In this document: piece by piece, positions 25,692 to 34,549 of the stretch | Layout: each line of letters starts with the position of its first letter | Numbering within the stretch: the stretch's first letter is position 1 | NCBI GenBank assembly: GCA_020201035.1 | Contig: JAIVHO010000040.1 | Span: 1-44,484 of the forward strand | From: Bacteroidales bacterium | GTDB lineage: Bacteria > Bacteroidota > Bacteroidia > Bacteroidales > VadinHA17 | Reading direction: 5' to 3' | Length of the DNA: 44,484 bases | Translations under genes and position numbers: made by a program | Notes under the pieces: generated by a model | Seen by the model: the letters and a program-made list of their open reading frames with translations, nothing else | The model's database searches: none | Told to the model about the DNA's origin: nothing

Positions 25692-26735
25692 ATGATGAAT
25701 GAAGATATAAATGACCAGCAGGAGTTTCAGGAATTATTTGAACATTTCAGATTTGAGGCCGACCCGGGCCAGTCACCACTTCGAATCGACAAATTCCTTT
25801 TCAACAGACTGGAAGGCACCTCCCGTACAAGGATACAGGGAGCAGCAGGGGCCGGAAACATTGAGGTTAACGGAACCACAGTAAAATCCAACTATAAGGT
25901 TAAACCGGGAGATATTATCAGGATACTTCTGCCCCAGCCACCGCGGGATACGGAGATCCTGCCTGAAGAGATACCCCTTGATATCGTCTGGGAGGATGAT
26001 CATCTCCTTGTAGTCAATAAAAAGGCAGGAATGGTAGTACATCCTGGATACGGAAACTACGATGGAACACTTATAAATGCCCTGATGTGGCATCTTCGTG
26101 AACTGCCACTGTTCAGTAAGGGAGAAGTAAGGCCGGGCCTTGTACACAGGATAGACAAGAACACATCAGGACTCCTGGTAATTGCAAAGAGCGAGCATGC
26201 TCTTGCCCATCTTGCAAGACAGTTTTATGATCACTCCGCCGGAAGAAGGTATACGGCACTTATATGGGGATCTCCTGAGGAGGATGAAGGTACGGTGACA
26301 GGACATATTGGAAGGAGTCCGCGAAACCGTACGGTTATGCATGTCTTCCCCGACGGAAGTGAGGGAAAGCCTGCAGTGACTCACTACAGGGTATTGGAGC
26401 GACTGGGCTATGTAACGCTTATTGAGTGCAGGCTTGAGACCGGACGCACCCACCAGATAAGGGTACATATGAGCTGGATCGGACATCCTCTCTTCAACGA
26501 TGCAGAGTACGGTGGAAACCATATCCTGAAGGGCACCACCTTTACAAAATATCAGCAATTTGTACGAAACTGTTTCAATACCATTCCCAGGCAGGCACTT
26601 CATGCCAGATATCTCTCCTTCAAACACCCTGTTACCGGGGAACATCTTGAATTCGAGAGTCCGCTGCCGGCCGATATGGAAGAGGTAACAGGCAGGTGGC
26701 GCAGGTATATAGCAGGCCGGGATAGTGCCGGTTAG
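25692..26735 (+). CDS. rluD: 23S rRNA pseudouridine synthase, RluD type
   Basis: Makes pseudouridines in 23S rRNA, in helix 69 if truly RluD. An S4 RNA-binding domain lies at about 30-95 (LRIDKFLFNRLEGTSRTRIQ, then VKPGDIIRI). The catalytic domain has RPGLVHRIDKNTSGLLVIAKS with the catalytic Asp, then ECRLETGRTHQIRVHMSWIG. 347 residues is normal. The ATG abuts the previous stop. Closely related RluA-family members are hard to separate by eye, so RluD is the family's best call. Confidence 0.88.
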   Translation: MMNEDINDQQEFQELFEHFRFEADPGQSPLRIDKFLFNRLEGTSRTRIQGAAGAGNIEVNGTTVKSNYKVKPGDIIRILLPQPPRDTEILPEEIPLDIVWEDDHLLVVNKKAGMVVHPGYGNYDGTLINALMWHLRELPLFSKGEVRPGLVHRIDKNTSGLLVIAKSEHALAHLARQFYDHSAGRRYTALIWGSPEEDEGTVTGHIGRSPRNRTVMHVFPDGSEGKPAVTHYRVLERLGYVTLIECRLETGRTHQIRVHMSWIGHPLFNDAEYGGNHILKGTTFTKYQQFVRNCFNTIPRQALHARYLSFKHPVTGEHLEFESPLPADMEEVTGRWRRYIAGRDSAG

Positions 26736-26750
26736 TCTTTTGCTTTTTAT

Positions 26751-26758
26751 TATCTTTG
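26751..26758 (+). promoter_or_regulatory. Candidate -10 box for ddl
   Basis: TATCTTTG about 32 bp before the ddl ATG fits TAnnTTTG. The nearest upstream TTTG gives an 8-bp spacer, too short. Partial support only. Confidence 0.3.
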
Positions 26759-26790
26759 ATTGCTGTTAAAAAAGTTTTTGATCTACAGGT

Positions 26791-27777
26791 ATGAGAATAA
26801 TTGCAGTGCTGGGAGGCGGAAACTCCTCTGAATTTGATATTTCGGTAAAGAGTGCTACTGAGGTTGCAAAAGCTCTTACGGGCCGCTACACAACATATCT
26901 TGTTATGATAAAAGGCAATGACTGGTACTGGGAAGACCCTCAGGGAAGGGCTGTTGCTATAGATAAGAACAGCTTTACGCTGACACTGCACAACAGGGTG
27001 GTACGGTTTGATGCCGTCTTTATTGTGATACACGGAACTCCCGGCGAGAACGGTCTTCTGCAGGGCTACTTTGATATGCTTGCAATCCCGTATGCAGGAT
27101 GTGACGCATTCTGCTCGGCTCTCACCTTTAACAAGCAGGCCACCAAGGCCTGGCTAAGGGAGTATGATATCCCCATGGCACGGTCGGTACTCTTCAGAAA
27201 GGGTGAAACAAGAGACAGCGCAAAGTTACTTTCTGTAACAGGATTGCCATGCTTTGTAAAACCCAACAACAGTGGATCAAGTTTTGGTGTCTCAATAGTC
27301 AGTGCACCGGAAGAACTTAACGGGGCTATAGACAATGCCCTGAAGGAGAGTGATGAGGTGCTTATAGAATGGCTGATGAAAGGTACAGAGGTGGCCTGCG
27401 GTGTAGTAAAGACACAATCTGTACAACGGGCGCTTCCTGTTACCGAGATCAGGAGCAAGAATGCATTTTTTGATTTTGAGGCCAAGTATGATCCCACAAA
27501 AGCAGACGAGATTACACCGGCCGAGATTGAGCCGGAGGTCTACTCTAAAGTGCAGTCGTTAAGTTCAGATATATATGATCTGCTGGGTTGCAGGGGGCTG
27601 GTGCGGGTCGATTTTATTATTGTGGATAAAACCCCCATGTTCCTTGAGATAAATACCATTCCCGGACTTACAGCCGAGAGCATACTCCCCAAACAGATAG
27701 CAGCCTCCGGGATGGAGGCTGCTGATCTCTATTCTCTGATTATTGAGGATCTGTTCAATCAGACCTCAAGAGGCTGA
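26791..27777 (+). CDS. ddl: D-alanine-D-alanine ligase
   Basis: Joins two D-alanines for the peptidoglycan stem, using ATP. ATP-grasp features: VLGGGNSSEFDISVKSA at the N-terminus (usual Ddl start), HGTPGENGLLQGYFDMLAIP, PCFVKPNNSGSSFGVSIV, and the C-terminal LVRVDFIIVDKTPMFLEINT. 328 residues is normal. The product feeds MurF, which is coded in the fused murF-alr gene at 3.4 kb. The 3' end overlaps the convergent gcvP gene by 19 bp. Confidence 0.95.
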   Translation: MRIIAVLGGGNSSEFDISVKSATEVAKALTGRYTTYLVMIKGNDWYWEDPQGRAVAIDKNSFTLTLHNRVVRFDAVFIVIHGTPGENGLLQGYFDMLAIPYAGCDAFCSALTFNKQATKAWLREYDIPMARSVLFRKGETRDSAKLLSVTGLPCFVKPNNSGSSFGVSIVSAPEELNGAIDNALKESDEVLIEWLMKGTEVACGVVKTQSVQRALPVTEIRSKNAFFDFEAKYDPTKADEITPAEIEPEVYSKVQSLSSDIYDLLGCRGLVRVDFIIVDKTPMFLEINTIPGLTAESILPKQIAASGMEAADLYSLIIEDLFNQTSRG

Positions 27778-30659
27778 AAGCTCCCGGTTTCTTCACGGTA
27801 CGAATCAATAGGATCACATGTACAGATCAGGTTACGGTCGCCGTACCCATTATCCACCCTTCCTATTGATGGCCAGAATTTGTTTTCCACAGACCATTTC
27901 CTCGGATAGGCAGCCTTCTCCCTGCCATATGAATGATTCCAGCTGTCTGAGACAACCACCGCAGCTGTATGGGGTGCGTTATGAAGCACGTTATCTTCAC
28001 GGTCAGCCTTTCCCTCCTTTATCTCCTCTATCTCATTCCAGATAGAGAGCATGGAATCCACAAACCTGTCAAGCTCAGCCAGAGGTTCGCTCTCTGTTGG
28101 TTCAACCATCAGTGTGCCATGAACAGGGAATGATAGTGTTGGTGCATGGAAGCCATAATCCATCAGACGCTTGGCTATATCCTCCTCGGTTATGCCTGCT
28201 GCTGACTTGAACCTGCGGCAGTCGAGGATCATCTCATGGGCCACCCTGCCATTTTCTCCTTTATATAGAATATCATACTTATCCCTGAGTGCTGCAGCAA
28301 GGTAGTTGGCATTAAGAATGGCATATTTTGTAGCAAGTGTTAGTCCGGTCGAACCCAGCATCTTTATATAGGCATGCGAGATGGTAAGTATGGATGCACT
28401 TCCGAACGGAGCACCTGCCACTGCGGTTGTTCCTTCGGCACCGCCTGTTTTTACCACAGGATGGGTTGGCAGAAACTTCTCCAGGTGCTTTGCCACAAGG
28501 ATCGGACCCATTCCGGGTCCACCACCACCATGAGGTATTGCAAAGGTCTTGTGCAGGTTCAGGTGGCACACATCAGCTCCGATCCTGCCAGGGTTGGTAA
28601 GTCCAACCTGAGCATTCATATTGGCACCATCCATATAAACCTGTCCGCCCCTCTCGTGTATAATATCTGTCATCCTGATAACAGCCTCCTCAAACACACC
28701 ATGTGTTGACGGGTATGTTATCATAAAGGCAGAAAGATTATCCCTGTGCTGGTCTGCCTTTTTACTCAGATCATCCACATCCACGTTACCGTTCTCATCA
28801 CAATCGACAACCACCACCTTCATGCCGGCCATAACACCGCTTGCAGGGTTGGTACCATGAGCCGAAGAGGGTATTAGAACAACATCCCTGTGGGTATCAC
28901 CGCGTGAGAGATGGTACTGTCTTATTACCATAAGTCCGGCATATTCTCCGGCAGCCCCTGAATTGGGCTGAAAGGAGACTGCAGCAAAACCGGTAATCTC
29001 GCAAAGGTCTTCCCCCAGTTCCTCCATCAGGCGGTAATAACCTGCCGCCTGGTCAGCAGGCACAAAGGGGTGAATATTACCAAATTCAGGCCAGCTGAGA
29101 GCAAACATTGAGGTAGCCGGATTGAGCTTCATAGTGCATGAACCCAGCGGTATCATGCTCTGGGCAAGAGATATATCCTTGCGTTCAAGCATCTTAATAT
29201 AGCGCATCATGGCTGTCTCGCTGTGATAGTTATTGAAGGCTTCCTGCTCCAGAAAGCTGCTCTTTCTAAGTAACTTTTTATCAATGCAGATACAGTCACA
29301 TATCTCCTTAATTTCTTTGCTCTTCTTCCCTGCCACGCCTGCAAAGAGTGATACCAGCTGGTTGATCTCCGAAACAAGTGTTATCTCATCAAGAGAAATG
29401 CGTACGGTACCATCACCGGGGTAGCAAAGGTTAATCCTTCCGGCCAGCGCCTCTGCAGCCAGCTTTTCAACAGTTACAGAGGAGGGAAGTTTAACTGTAA
29501 GTGTATCAAAGAATGACTCATTGGTCACAGTGTACCCAAGCTCTTCCAGGGCGCTCTTCAGAGTACATGTGCTCTGGAAAATATGGGTTGCAATACGTTT
29601 TAGTCCGGCCGGACCATGATACTGTCCGTAGAAGGCAGACATGGTAGCCAGCAGTGCCTGAGCGGTACATATATTTGAGGTAGCCCTCTCCCTCTTGATA
29701 TGCTGTTCGCGTGTCTGCAGAGCCATACGGAGTGCCAGATTTCCCTGAGCATCCACAGAGACACCTATCAGCCTGCCCGGCATATTTCTTTTCAGCTCTT
29801 CCCTGGTGGCAAAAAATCCAGCATGTGGTCCGCCAAATCCCATCGGAAGACCAAATCGCTGATTAACACCAAACACTATATCAGCGCCCCACTCTCCCGG
29901 AGGAACCAGCAGTACCAGACTCATCAGATCCGATCCCACGGAAACAAGCATTTCATTCTTATGGCAGTTCTCAGTAAAACCGGTAAAATCCTGCATAGAT
30001 CCGTCGGCAGCAGGGTACTGCACCACGGCACCAAAAAAGGTGTTATCAGGAACCAGCTCTTTGAAATCCCCCTCTACAACTTCTATCCCCAGAGGCTCAG
30101 CTCTGGTAAGAATAACGTCACGTGTCTGGGGGAATATATTCTTATCAAGGAACAATTTGCTGACACCTCTCTTGACCGCATCACGGGAACGGGCATTATA
30201 CATCATTATCATCGCCTCTGATCCTGCTGTTGACTCATCCAGGAGAGATGCATTGGCCATATCCATACCAGTAAGCTCACTCACCATTGTCTGGAAATTG
30301 AGCAGGGCCTCAAGCCTACCCTGTGATATTTCAGCCTGGTAAGGAGTATAGGAAGTGTACCATGCAGGGTTCTCAAGTACATTGCGTACTACTACTGACA
30401 GTACTCCCGTTCCGTAGTAACCCATCCCGATAAAGGAGCGGTACAATTTATTCATACTGCCAATCCTGCGTATATGATCAAGGTACTCATATTCGCTCAT
30501 TGCTTCAGGAAGATCAAGCGGTTTATCAAGCATAATACCTGATGGAACTGTCTCGCTGATCAGCTGATCCATCGATTTGACCCCAATGGTCTCAAACATT
30601 CCGGCCAGTTCACTCTCACGCGGTCCGTTGTGTCGGTTTACAAATTTGTCTAATGCCAT
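27759..30659 (-). CDS. gcvP: Glycine dehydrogenase (P-protein of glycine cleavage)
   Basis: The PLP enzyme that decarboxylates glycine and passes the aminomethyl group to the lipoyl H-protein. A single-chain P-protein of 966 residues. The N-terminal half contains YTPYQAEISQGRLEALLNFQ and the second half the PLP lysine in LNLHKTFAIPHGGGGPGMGP near residue 710. SAHGTNPASGVMAGMKVVV and the FPVHGTLMVEPTESE C-terminus are present. Genes for the T-, H- and L-proteins are not nearby. The leader carries an inverted copy of the sequence found upstream of the elbB-like gene at 38.5 kb, including a seven-codon mini-ORF. It overlaps the convergent ddl gene. Confidence 0.96.
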   Translation of the reverse strand: MALDKFVNRHNGPRESELAGMFETIGVKSMDQLISETVPSGIMLDKPLDLPEAMSEYEYLDHIRRIGSMNKLYRSFIGMGYYGTGVLSVVVRNVLENPAWYTSYTPYQAEISQGRLEALLNFQTMVSELTGMDMANASLLDESTAGSEAMIMMYNARSRDAVKRGVSKLFLDKNIFPQTRDVILTRAEPLGIEVVEGDFKELVPDNTFFGAVVQYPAADGSMQDFTGFTENCHKNEMLVSVGSDLMSLVLLVPPGEWGADIVFGVNQRFGLPMGFGGPHAGFFATREELKRNMPGRLIGVSVDAQGNLALRMALQTREQHIKRERATSNICTAQALLATMSAFYGQYHGPAGLKRIATHIFQSTCTLKSALEELGYTVTNESFFDTLTVKLPSSVTVEKLAAEALAGRINLCYPGDGTVRISLDEITLVSEINQLVSLFAGVAGKKSKEIKEICDCICIDKKLLRKSSFLEQEAFNNYHSETAMMRYIKMLERKDISLAQSMIPLGSCTMKLNPATSMFALSWPEFGNIHPFVPADQAAGYYRLMEELGEDLCEITGFAAVSFQPNSGAAGEYAGLMVIRQYHLSRGDTHRDVVLIPSSAHGTNPASGVMAGMKVVVVDCDENGNVDVDDLSKKADQHRDNLSAFMITYPSTHGVFEEAVIRMTDIIHERGGQVYMDGANMNAQVGLTNPGRIGADVCHLNLHKTFAIPHGGGGPGMGPILVAKHLEKFLPTHPVVKTGGAEGTTAVAGAPFGSASILTISHAYIKMLGSTGLTLATKYAILNANYLAAALRDKYDILYKGENGRVAHEMILDCRRFKSAAGITEEDIAKRLMDYGFHAPTLSFPVHGTLMVEPTESEPLAELDRFVDSMLSIWNEIEEIKEGKADREDNVLHNAPHTAAVVVSDSWNHSYGREKAAYPRKWSVENKFWPSIGRVDNGYGDRNLICTCDPIDSYREETGSFQPLEV

Positions 30660-30680
30660 ATCTTTACAGGTTAATTATTT

Positions 30681-30770
30681 TCATACGTTTAAAATCTTGT
30701 AATTATCTGACAAGAAGTTAATTAAAAATTTGAGGACGAATGTAACCGCTTCGCTCTCGCATAATATTTT
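30681..30770 (-). repeat. Leader/promoter repeat, copy A (upstream of gcvP)
   Basis: Read on the minus strand, 30770-30721 matches 38311-38360 at 49 of 50 bases. 30723-30681 matches 38465-38507 at about 39 of 43. It contains GAGAGCGAA, a nine-base loop and TTCGTCCTC (a hairpin with one mismatch and one wobble). The copy ends with ATGAAA, the first two codons of the elbB-like gene in the other copy. Here that ATG opens only a seven-codon frame. Confidence 0.9.
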
Positions 30771-30876
30771 TTAAACATATTCTTTTGTGATATTTATGTT
30801 AAAAAAATATCATGTTTGTTTCATTCCGGGAAAGATCAAATTTAATCAATCCCTGTTATTTTCAAAGCGATAACCG

Positions 30877-31512
30877 TTAAATCAAAAAACTGTTGGTTCT
30901 CCTCTCCTCTCCTATAGTTGTAGCTGGGCCATGTCCCGGATATACCACTATATCATCAGGCAAGGTAAGCAACCGTTCCCTGATACTCTCCATCAGGGTA
31001 TTGAAGTCTCCACCGGGCAGATCAGTACGACCGATACTTCCGGCAAAGAGGGCATCTCCTGTAAATATACAATCCTCCTGTGGAAAATAAAATGCCATAC
31101 TTCCTGTTGTATGTCCGGGAACAAAAACAGTTTCGAAGGATAGAGCGCCCAGTGTCAATCTTTGTCGGTCAGATAGTTCTGTTCCTATAACAGGCGGCTC
31201 TTCCATCTCCAGACCAAACATTATTGCATGTCTGACTGCCGAAGCCCGGTTATATTCATCATGTGGTGAAGCATGTGTCAAAAGCCCATAACGCTGCTTC
31301 AGAAAACCATTTCCGAACAGATGGTCCAGATGAAGGTGAGTGTTGAGCAGCATCACAGGATTAAGATCATTTTTTTCGAGGAAGGAGACCAGCTTCTCCC
31401 TCTCTTCAGATGAATAGCAACCGCAATCTATTATAGCACAATCTCCTGAACCTTCAGAGATTATATAGGTATTTACCTCTATTGGTGAAAAAACAAGTTT
31501 ATCAATTTTCAT
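30877..31512 (-). CDS. MBL-fold metallo-hydrolase (glyoxalase II-like)
   Basis: A 211-residue metallo-beta-lactamase-fold hydrolase with a complete binuclear metal site: THLHLDH at about 58-64, PGHTTGSMAFYFP, IFTGDALFAGSIGRTDLPGG, and the terminal PGHGPATTIGEERR. The GRTDLPGG segment is typical of the glyoxalase II and related thiolester hydrolase branch. The exact substrate (S-lactoylglutathione, persulphide or other thiolester) cannot be read from sequence; the short length lacks the C-terminal helical domain of classic GloB. pcm is 10 bp upstream on the same strand, so they form a pair. Confidence 0.88.
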   Translation of the reverse strand: MKIDKLVFSPIEVNTYIISEGSGDCAIIDCGCYSSEEREKLVSFLEKNDLNPVMLLNTHLHLDHLFGNGFLKQRYGLLTHASPHDEYNRASAVRHAIMFGLEMEEPPVIGTELSDRQRLTLGALSFETVFVPGHTTGSMAFYFPQEDCIFTGDALFAGSIGRTDLPGGDFNTLMESIRERLLTLPDDIVVYPGHGPATTIGEERRTNSFLI

Positions 31513-31522
31513 ATGGCCCCCA

Positions 31523-32182
31523 TTATTTTCCGTTAACAGTCCCCTTCAGCATTGGCACAAAAGCGAAATAACCGTGCCGTGTGGTTTCATAATTATCTTC
31601 TGATTTTCTCACTACCCTCAGCATTTCCTGTGAATCATGTTTTCCAACCGGCACCACCAGCCGGCCCCCTGTCTTCAGCTGTTCAAGCAGTGCAGAAGGA
31701 ATCTCGGGAGCGGCAGCAGTTACCAGTATAGCATCATAAGGCCCGTAATGAGGCTTCCCCTCATAACCGTCACCAAAAAAGAAATGAATATTATACCCCA
31801 TACTGCCAAGCAGAGACTGGGCTTTTAAAAAAAGTTCACGCTGACGCTCAATGGTATAGACTCTGGCTCCCATTTCAGCCAGTATGGCTGCCTGATAGCC
31901 TGATCCTGTTCCTATTTCCAGAACCTTACTGCGTCGGGTTACCTCCAGCAGCATCGTCTGAAAAGCAACTGTATATGGCTGGGAGATGGTCTGCCCCGCA
32001 CCTATCGGAAAAGCTTTATCCTGATAAGCGTGATGCAGAAAGGCGTTATCCATGAAAGAGTGTCTGGGCACACGGTTCATCGCCTCAAGTACCTCATCTC
32101 TGTCAATCCCTTTCTCCCTGAGGGTCTTTATAAGTATCTGTCTTTTCCCCTTTGCCTCAAATGAATCGAATGGTGATATCAT
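31523..32182 (-). CDS. pcm: Protein-L-isoaspartate O-methyltransferase
   Basis: Repairs isoaspartyl residues in aged proteins by SAM-dependent methylation. Family landmarks: VPRHSFMDNAFLHHAYQDKA, FPIGAGQTISQPYTVAFQTM, the SAM loop VLEIGTGSGYQAAILAEMGA, and GPYDAILVTAAAPEIPSALL. The ATG at 32182 is chosen; a GTG at 32206 would add eight basic residues. The final VPVGKHDSQEM is also typical. Ten bases separate its stop from the MBL gene. Confidence 0.92.
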   Translation of the reverse strand: MISPFDSFEAKGKRQILIKTLREKGIDRDEVLEAMNRVPRHSFMDNAFLHHAYQDKAFPIGAGQTISQPYTVAFQTMLLEVTRRSKVLEIGTGSGYQAAILAEMGARVYTIERQRELFLKAQSLLGSMGYNIHFFFGDGYEGKPHYGPYDAILVTAAAPEIPSALLEQLKTGGRLVVPVGKHDSQEMLRVVRKSEDNYETTRHGYFAFVPMLKGTVNGK

Positions 32183-32408
32183 CCTCTTTCTTACTTTTAC
32201 CCTCACCTGAATTGGTTACGGTCCTCTCCTGTTAATGGTTCAGCAGGTTTCCCTCCGACAAAAATAACAAAAGAGCTGTAACTGATCTAATTCAACGTGT
32301 GCTTTTAAAACAGTTTAACTGTCAAAAAGTACCCTCAAGCTGCTTTCCTTTTAGCATAATTGATGATATTTGCTGCTGAAAGGAACCAAACCATCTGGTT
32401 GTCAGATA

Positions 32409-33944
32409 ATGAAAGAGAACAGGTTAAGAATTGCCTATATTTCAGCGGATATTATCTTTTCTGCCACAGCATGGCTGCTGTTTTACTTTTACAGAAAGGT
32501 TTTTATTGAAAAAGAGATATTTGGAAGTTACCTTGAAATATCTGCGGATAAAAATCTTTATGCGGGAATGGTTATTGTACCGCTGTTCTGGTTTCTTCTC
32601 TTCTTTATCTACGGGCTTTATAACTCTCCATCAAGGAGATCAAGACTGAAAGAGCTTGGTGACTCCATCCTGCTTACCCTGACAGGGAGTATTATTCTCT
32701 TTTTCACTCTCCTGCTTGACGATACTATTGCCAGGTACTCAAACTACTACCGATCTTTTATGGTTCTCTTCCTCCTCCAGTTTATCCTGACCTGGTTTCC
32801 GAGGTTTTTAATCACAACCCGCACACAGATTCTTATACGAACAGGGAAACGGGGATTTAACACCATAATAATTGGATCAAACGGGAAAGCAGTTGAGGTT
32901 TACAGGAGAATCACCGGTCAGAAACGCCTTACGGGAAATATTATTACAGGATTTATTGAGGTGGGGGATAATAGTGTCATTGACAGCTGCAACGGAGTCG
33001 GAACAGGGAACGACGAAGGTATTGGTAACGGTAATAAAACCCGGAACCATGACATTAGCGGTCAAAGGAAAGAGAGTGGGACTACTGATACCGGGTCCTC
33101 CCCTCTCAGTATTTACCTTCCGTATCTGGGGAACCTGTCGGATCTTGATACTATTATGAAAAAAATCAATCCGGATGAAATTATTATTGCAACGGAAGAC
33201 TCAGAAAGCTACTCAACCGGCTCCATACTTAATAGGCTGTGGCGCTATGATGCCGTAATAAAATCGATCCCGGGAATGTATGATGTACTATTGGGAAAGG
33301 TCAGGCTGAGTTCAATTTTCGGTACTCCTCTCCTTCTGCTGAGCTATAACCCAATGCCATTCTGGCAGCAGAATATCAAGAGATTACTTGATATACTACT
33401 CTCCGTGACAGCCCTGGCAGTCACACTGCCGTTAACCTTAATACTGGCGGCGGCCATCAGGGCAGGGAGCAGCGGACCGGTTATCTACAGTCAGGAGCGT
33501 ATTGGCAGAAGAGGAAAGCCATTTATGATCTTTAAGCTCAGGTCAATGATCAACGATGCCGAAAAGAACGGCCCTCTGCTCTCATCGGCTGATGATCCCA
33601 GGATTACTGCTACCGGAAGGTTTATGAGAAGGCATCGGTTTGATGAAATCCCGAATTTCATTAATGTGTTAAGGGGAGAGATGTCGCTGGTTGGTCCCCG
33701 GCCGGAGAGAAAATACTTTATTGACCTTATAACAAAAGACAGACCGGAATACCTGCAGCTACTGAAGGTGCGGCCAGGCATTACCTCCTGGGGGCAGGTT
33801 CTGTATGGTTATGCATCTACTGTAGGTGAGATGAAAGAGAGGATGTCCTATGATCTTCTTTACCTTAAGAACCTCTCTCTGTATGTGGATTTCAAGATAA
33901 TAATCTATACGGTCATAACTGTCCTGAGGGGCCGTGGCATATGA
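32409..33944 (+). CDS. Exopolysaccharide sugar transferase (polyprenyl-phosphate glycosylphosphotransferase)
   Basis: Transfers the first sugar phosphate to undecaprenyl phosphate to start a surface polysaccharide. About 511 residues: four to five N-terminal membrane helices, a cytoplasmic CoA-binding-like domain, then a C-terminal bacterial sugar transferase domain. The latter has RLLDILLSVTALAVTLPLTL, IYSQERIGRRGKPFMIFKLR, GRFMRRHRFDEIPNFINVL and MSLVGPRPERKYFI. A low-complexity Gly/Asn/Asp/Ser insert, about residues 186-230, interrupts the middle domain between ITGFIEVG and LPYLGNLSDL. The ATG at 32409 is used because the upstream start is a TTG. No other polysaccharide genes surround it. 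Confidence 0.86.
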   Translation: MKENRLRIAYISADIIFSATAWLLFYFYRKVFIEKEIFGSYLEISADKNLYAGMVIVPLFWFLLFFIYGLYNSPSRRSRLKELGDSILLTLTGSIILFFTLLLDDTIARYSNYYRSFMVLFLLQFILTWFPRFLITTRTQILIRTGKRGFNTIIIGSNGKAVEVYRRITGQKRLTGNIITGFIEVGDNSVIDSCNGVGTGNDEGIGNGNKTRNHDISGQRKESGTTDTGSSPLSIYLPYLGNLSDLDTIMKKINPDEIIIATEDSESYSTGSILNRLWRYDAVIKSIPGMYDVLLGKVRLSSIFGTPLLLLSYNPMPFWQQNIKRLLDILLSVTALAVTLPLTLILAAAIRAGSSGPVIYSQERIGRRGKPFMIFKLRSMINDAEKNGPLLSSADDPRITATGRFMRRHRFDEIPNFINVLRGEMSLVGPRPERKYFIDLITKDRPEYLQLLKVRPGITSWGQVLYGYASTVGEMKERMSYDLLYLKNLSLYVDFKIIIYTVITVLRGRGI

Positions 33945-33962
33945 TCTCCTCTTTGATCTCTT

Positions 33963-34523
33963 CTACCGGTTAAGCACAACCTCCTTTATCACTTTGTAAA
34001 CCGGGCCCGACTGGGTCAGGATGCTTTCATACAGAAAAATGGTGTTAACCTGCTGTTTCTGAATAAAGGTATCCGAATATGCGGCTACACTTTTCCGTAT
34101 CAGCTCCCTGTCAGTTACCTTCTTTATCCTGCCAACTGATGAATGAGGCTTAAAGGCTTTGGAATCTGAAAAAAGATCTGCGCTGTTGAGCAATTTTACC
34201 AGACGGCTTCTCAGATTTTCCAGTTCAGGGCAGCCTGCTGTCTTAAAATAAATAACCCGTGGATCACCTCTTTTGCTGAAGAGCGAAACGCCGGTAAGCT
34301 CAACCTCAAAAGGTTTTACCTGGGCTGTTGCCTCATTTATGATCTGCTCAATAAGTGACACCTTATCATTACGTGTATTTCCCAGGAAAGCCAGTGTAAT
34401 ATGCATATCTGCACTATTTACCCATGAAATACGTTCCCCTTCCAGCTTACTGCGTAAACCGGTTACCATAGATACTATTTTTTCGCTCTCGTCTATTTTT
34501 ACTGCAATAAAAAGCCTTTTCAT
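33963..34523 (-). CDS. thpR: RNA 2',3'-cyclic phosphodiesterase (2'-5' RNA ligase family)
   Basis: A 186-residue 2H phosphoesterase. The two catalytic motifs are HITLAFLG near residue 46 and HSSVGRIKK near residue 126; the first is HxTx and the second has Ser instead of Thr, which the family tolerates. MKRLFIAVKIDE is the usual start. The enzyme opens cyclic phosphates on RNA and can ligate tRNA halves in reverse in vitro. Its 3' end is 18 bp from the convergent sugar transferase. It lies 26 bp downstream of the fusion gene, so they may share a transcript. Confidence 0.88.
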   Translation of the reverse strand: MKRLFIAVKIDESEKIVSMVTGLRSKLEGERISWVNSADMHITLAFLGNTRNDKVSLIEQIINEATAQVKPFEVELTGVSLFSKRGDPRVIYFKTAGCPELENLRSRLVKLLNSADLFSDSKAFKPHSSVGRIKKVTDRELIRKSVAAYSDTFIQKQQVNTIFLYESILTQSGPVYKVIKEVVLNR

Positions 34524-34549
34524 ACGCTTAAATTTTTTATTTCACAGAA

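Noticed and set aside
30660-30876. Glycine riboswitch before gcvP
   Set aside because: No tandem aptamer or conserved glycine-riboswitch core could be seen. The leader is explained by the repeat and AT-rich sequence.
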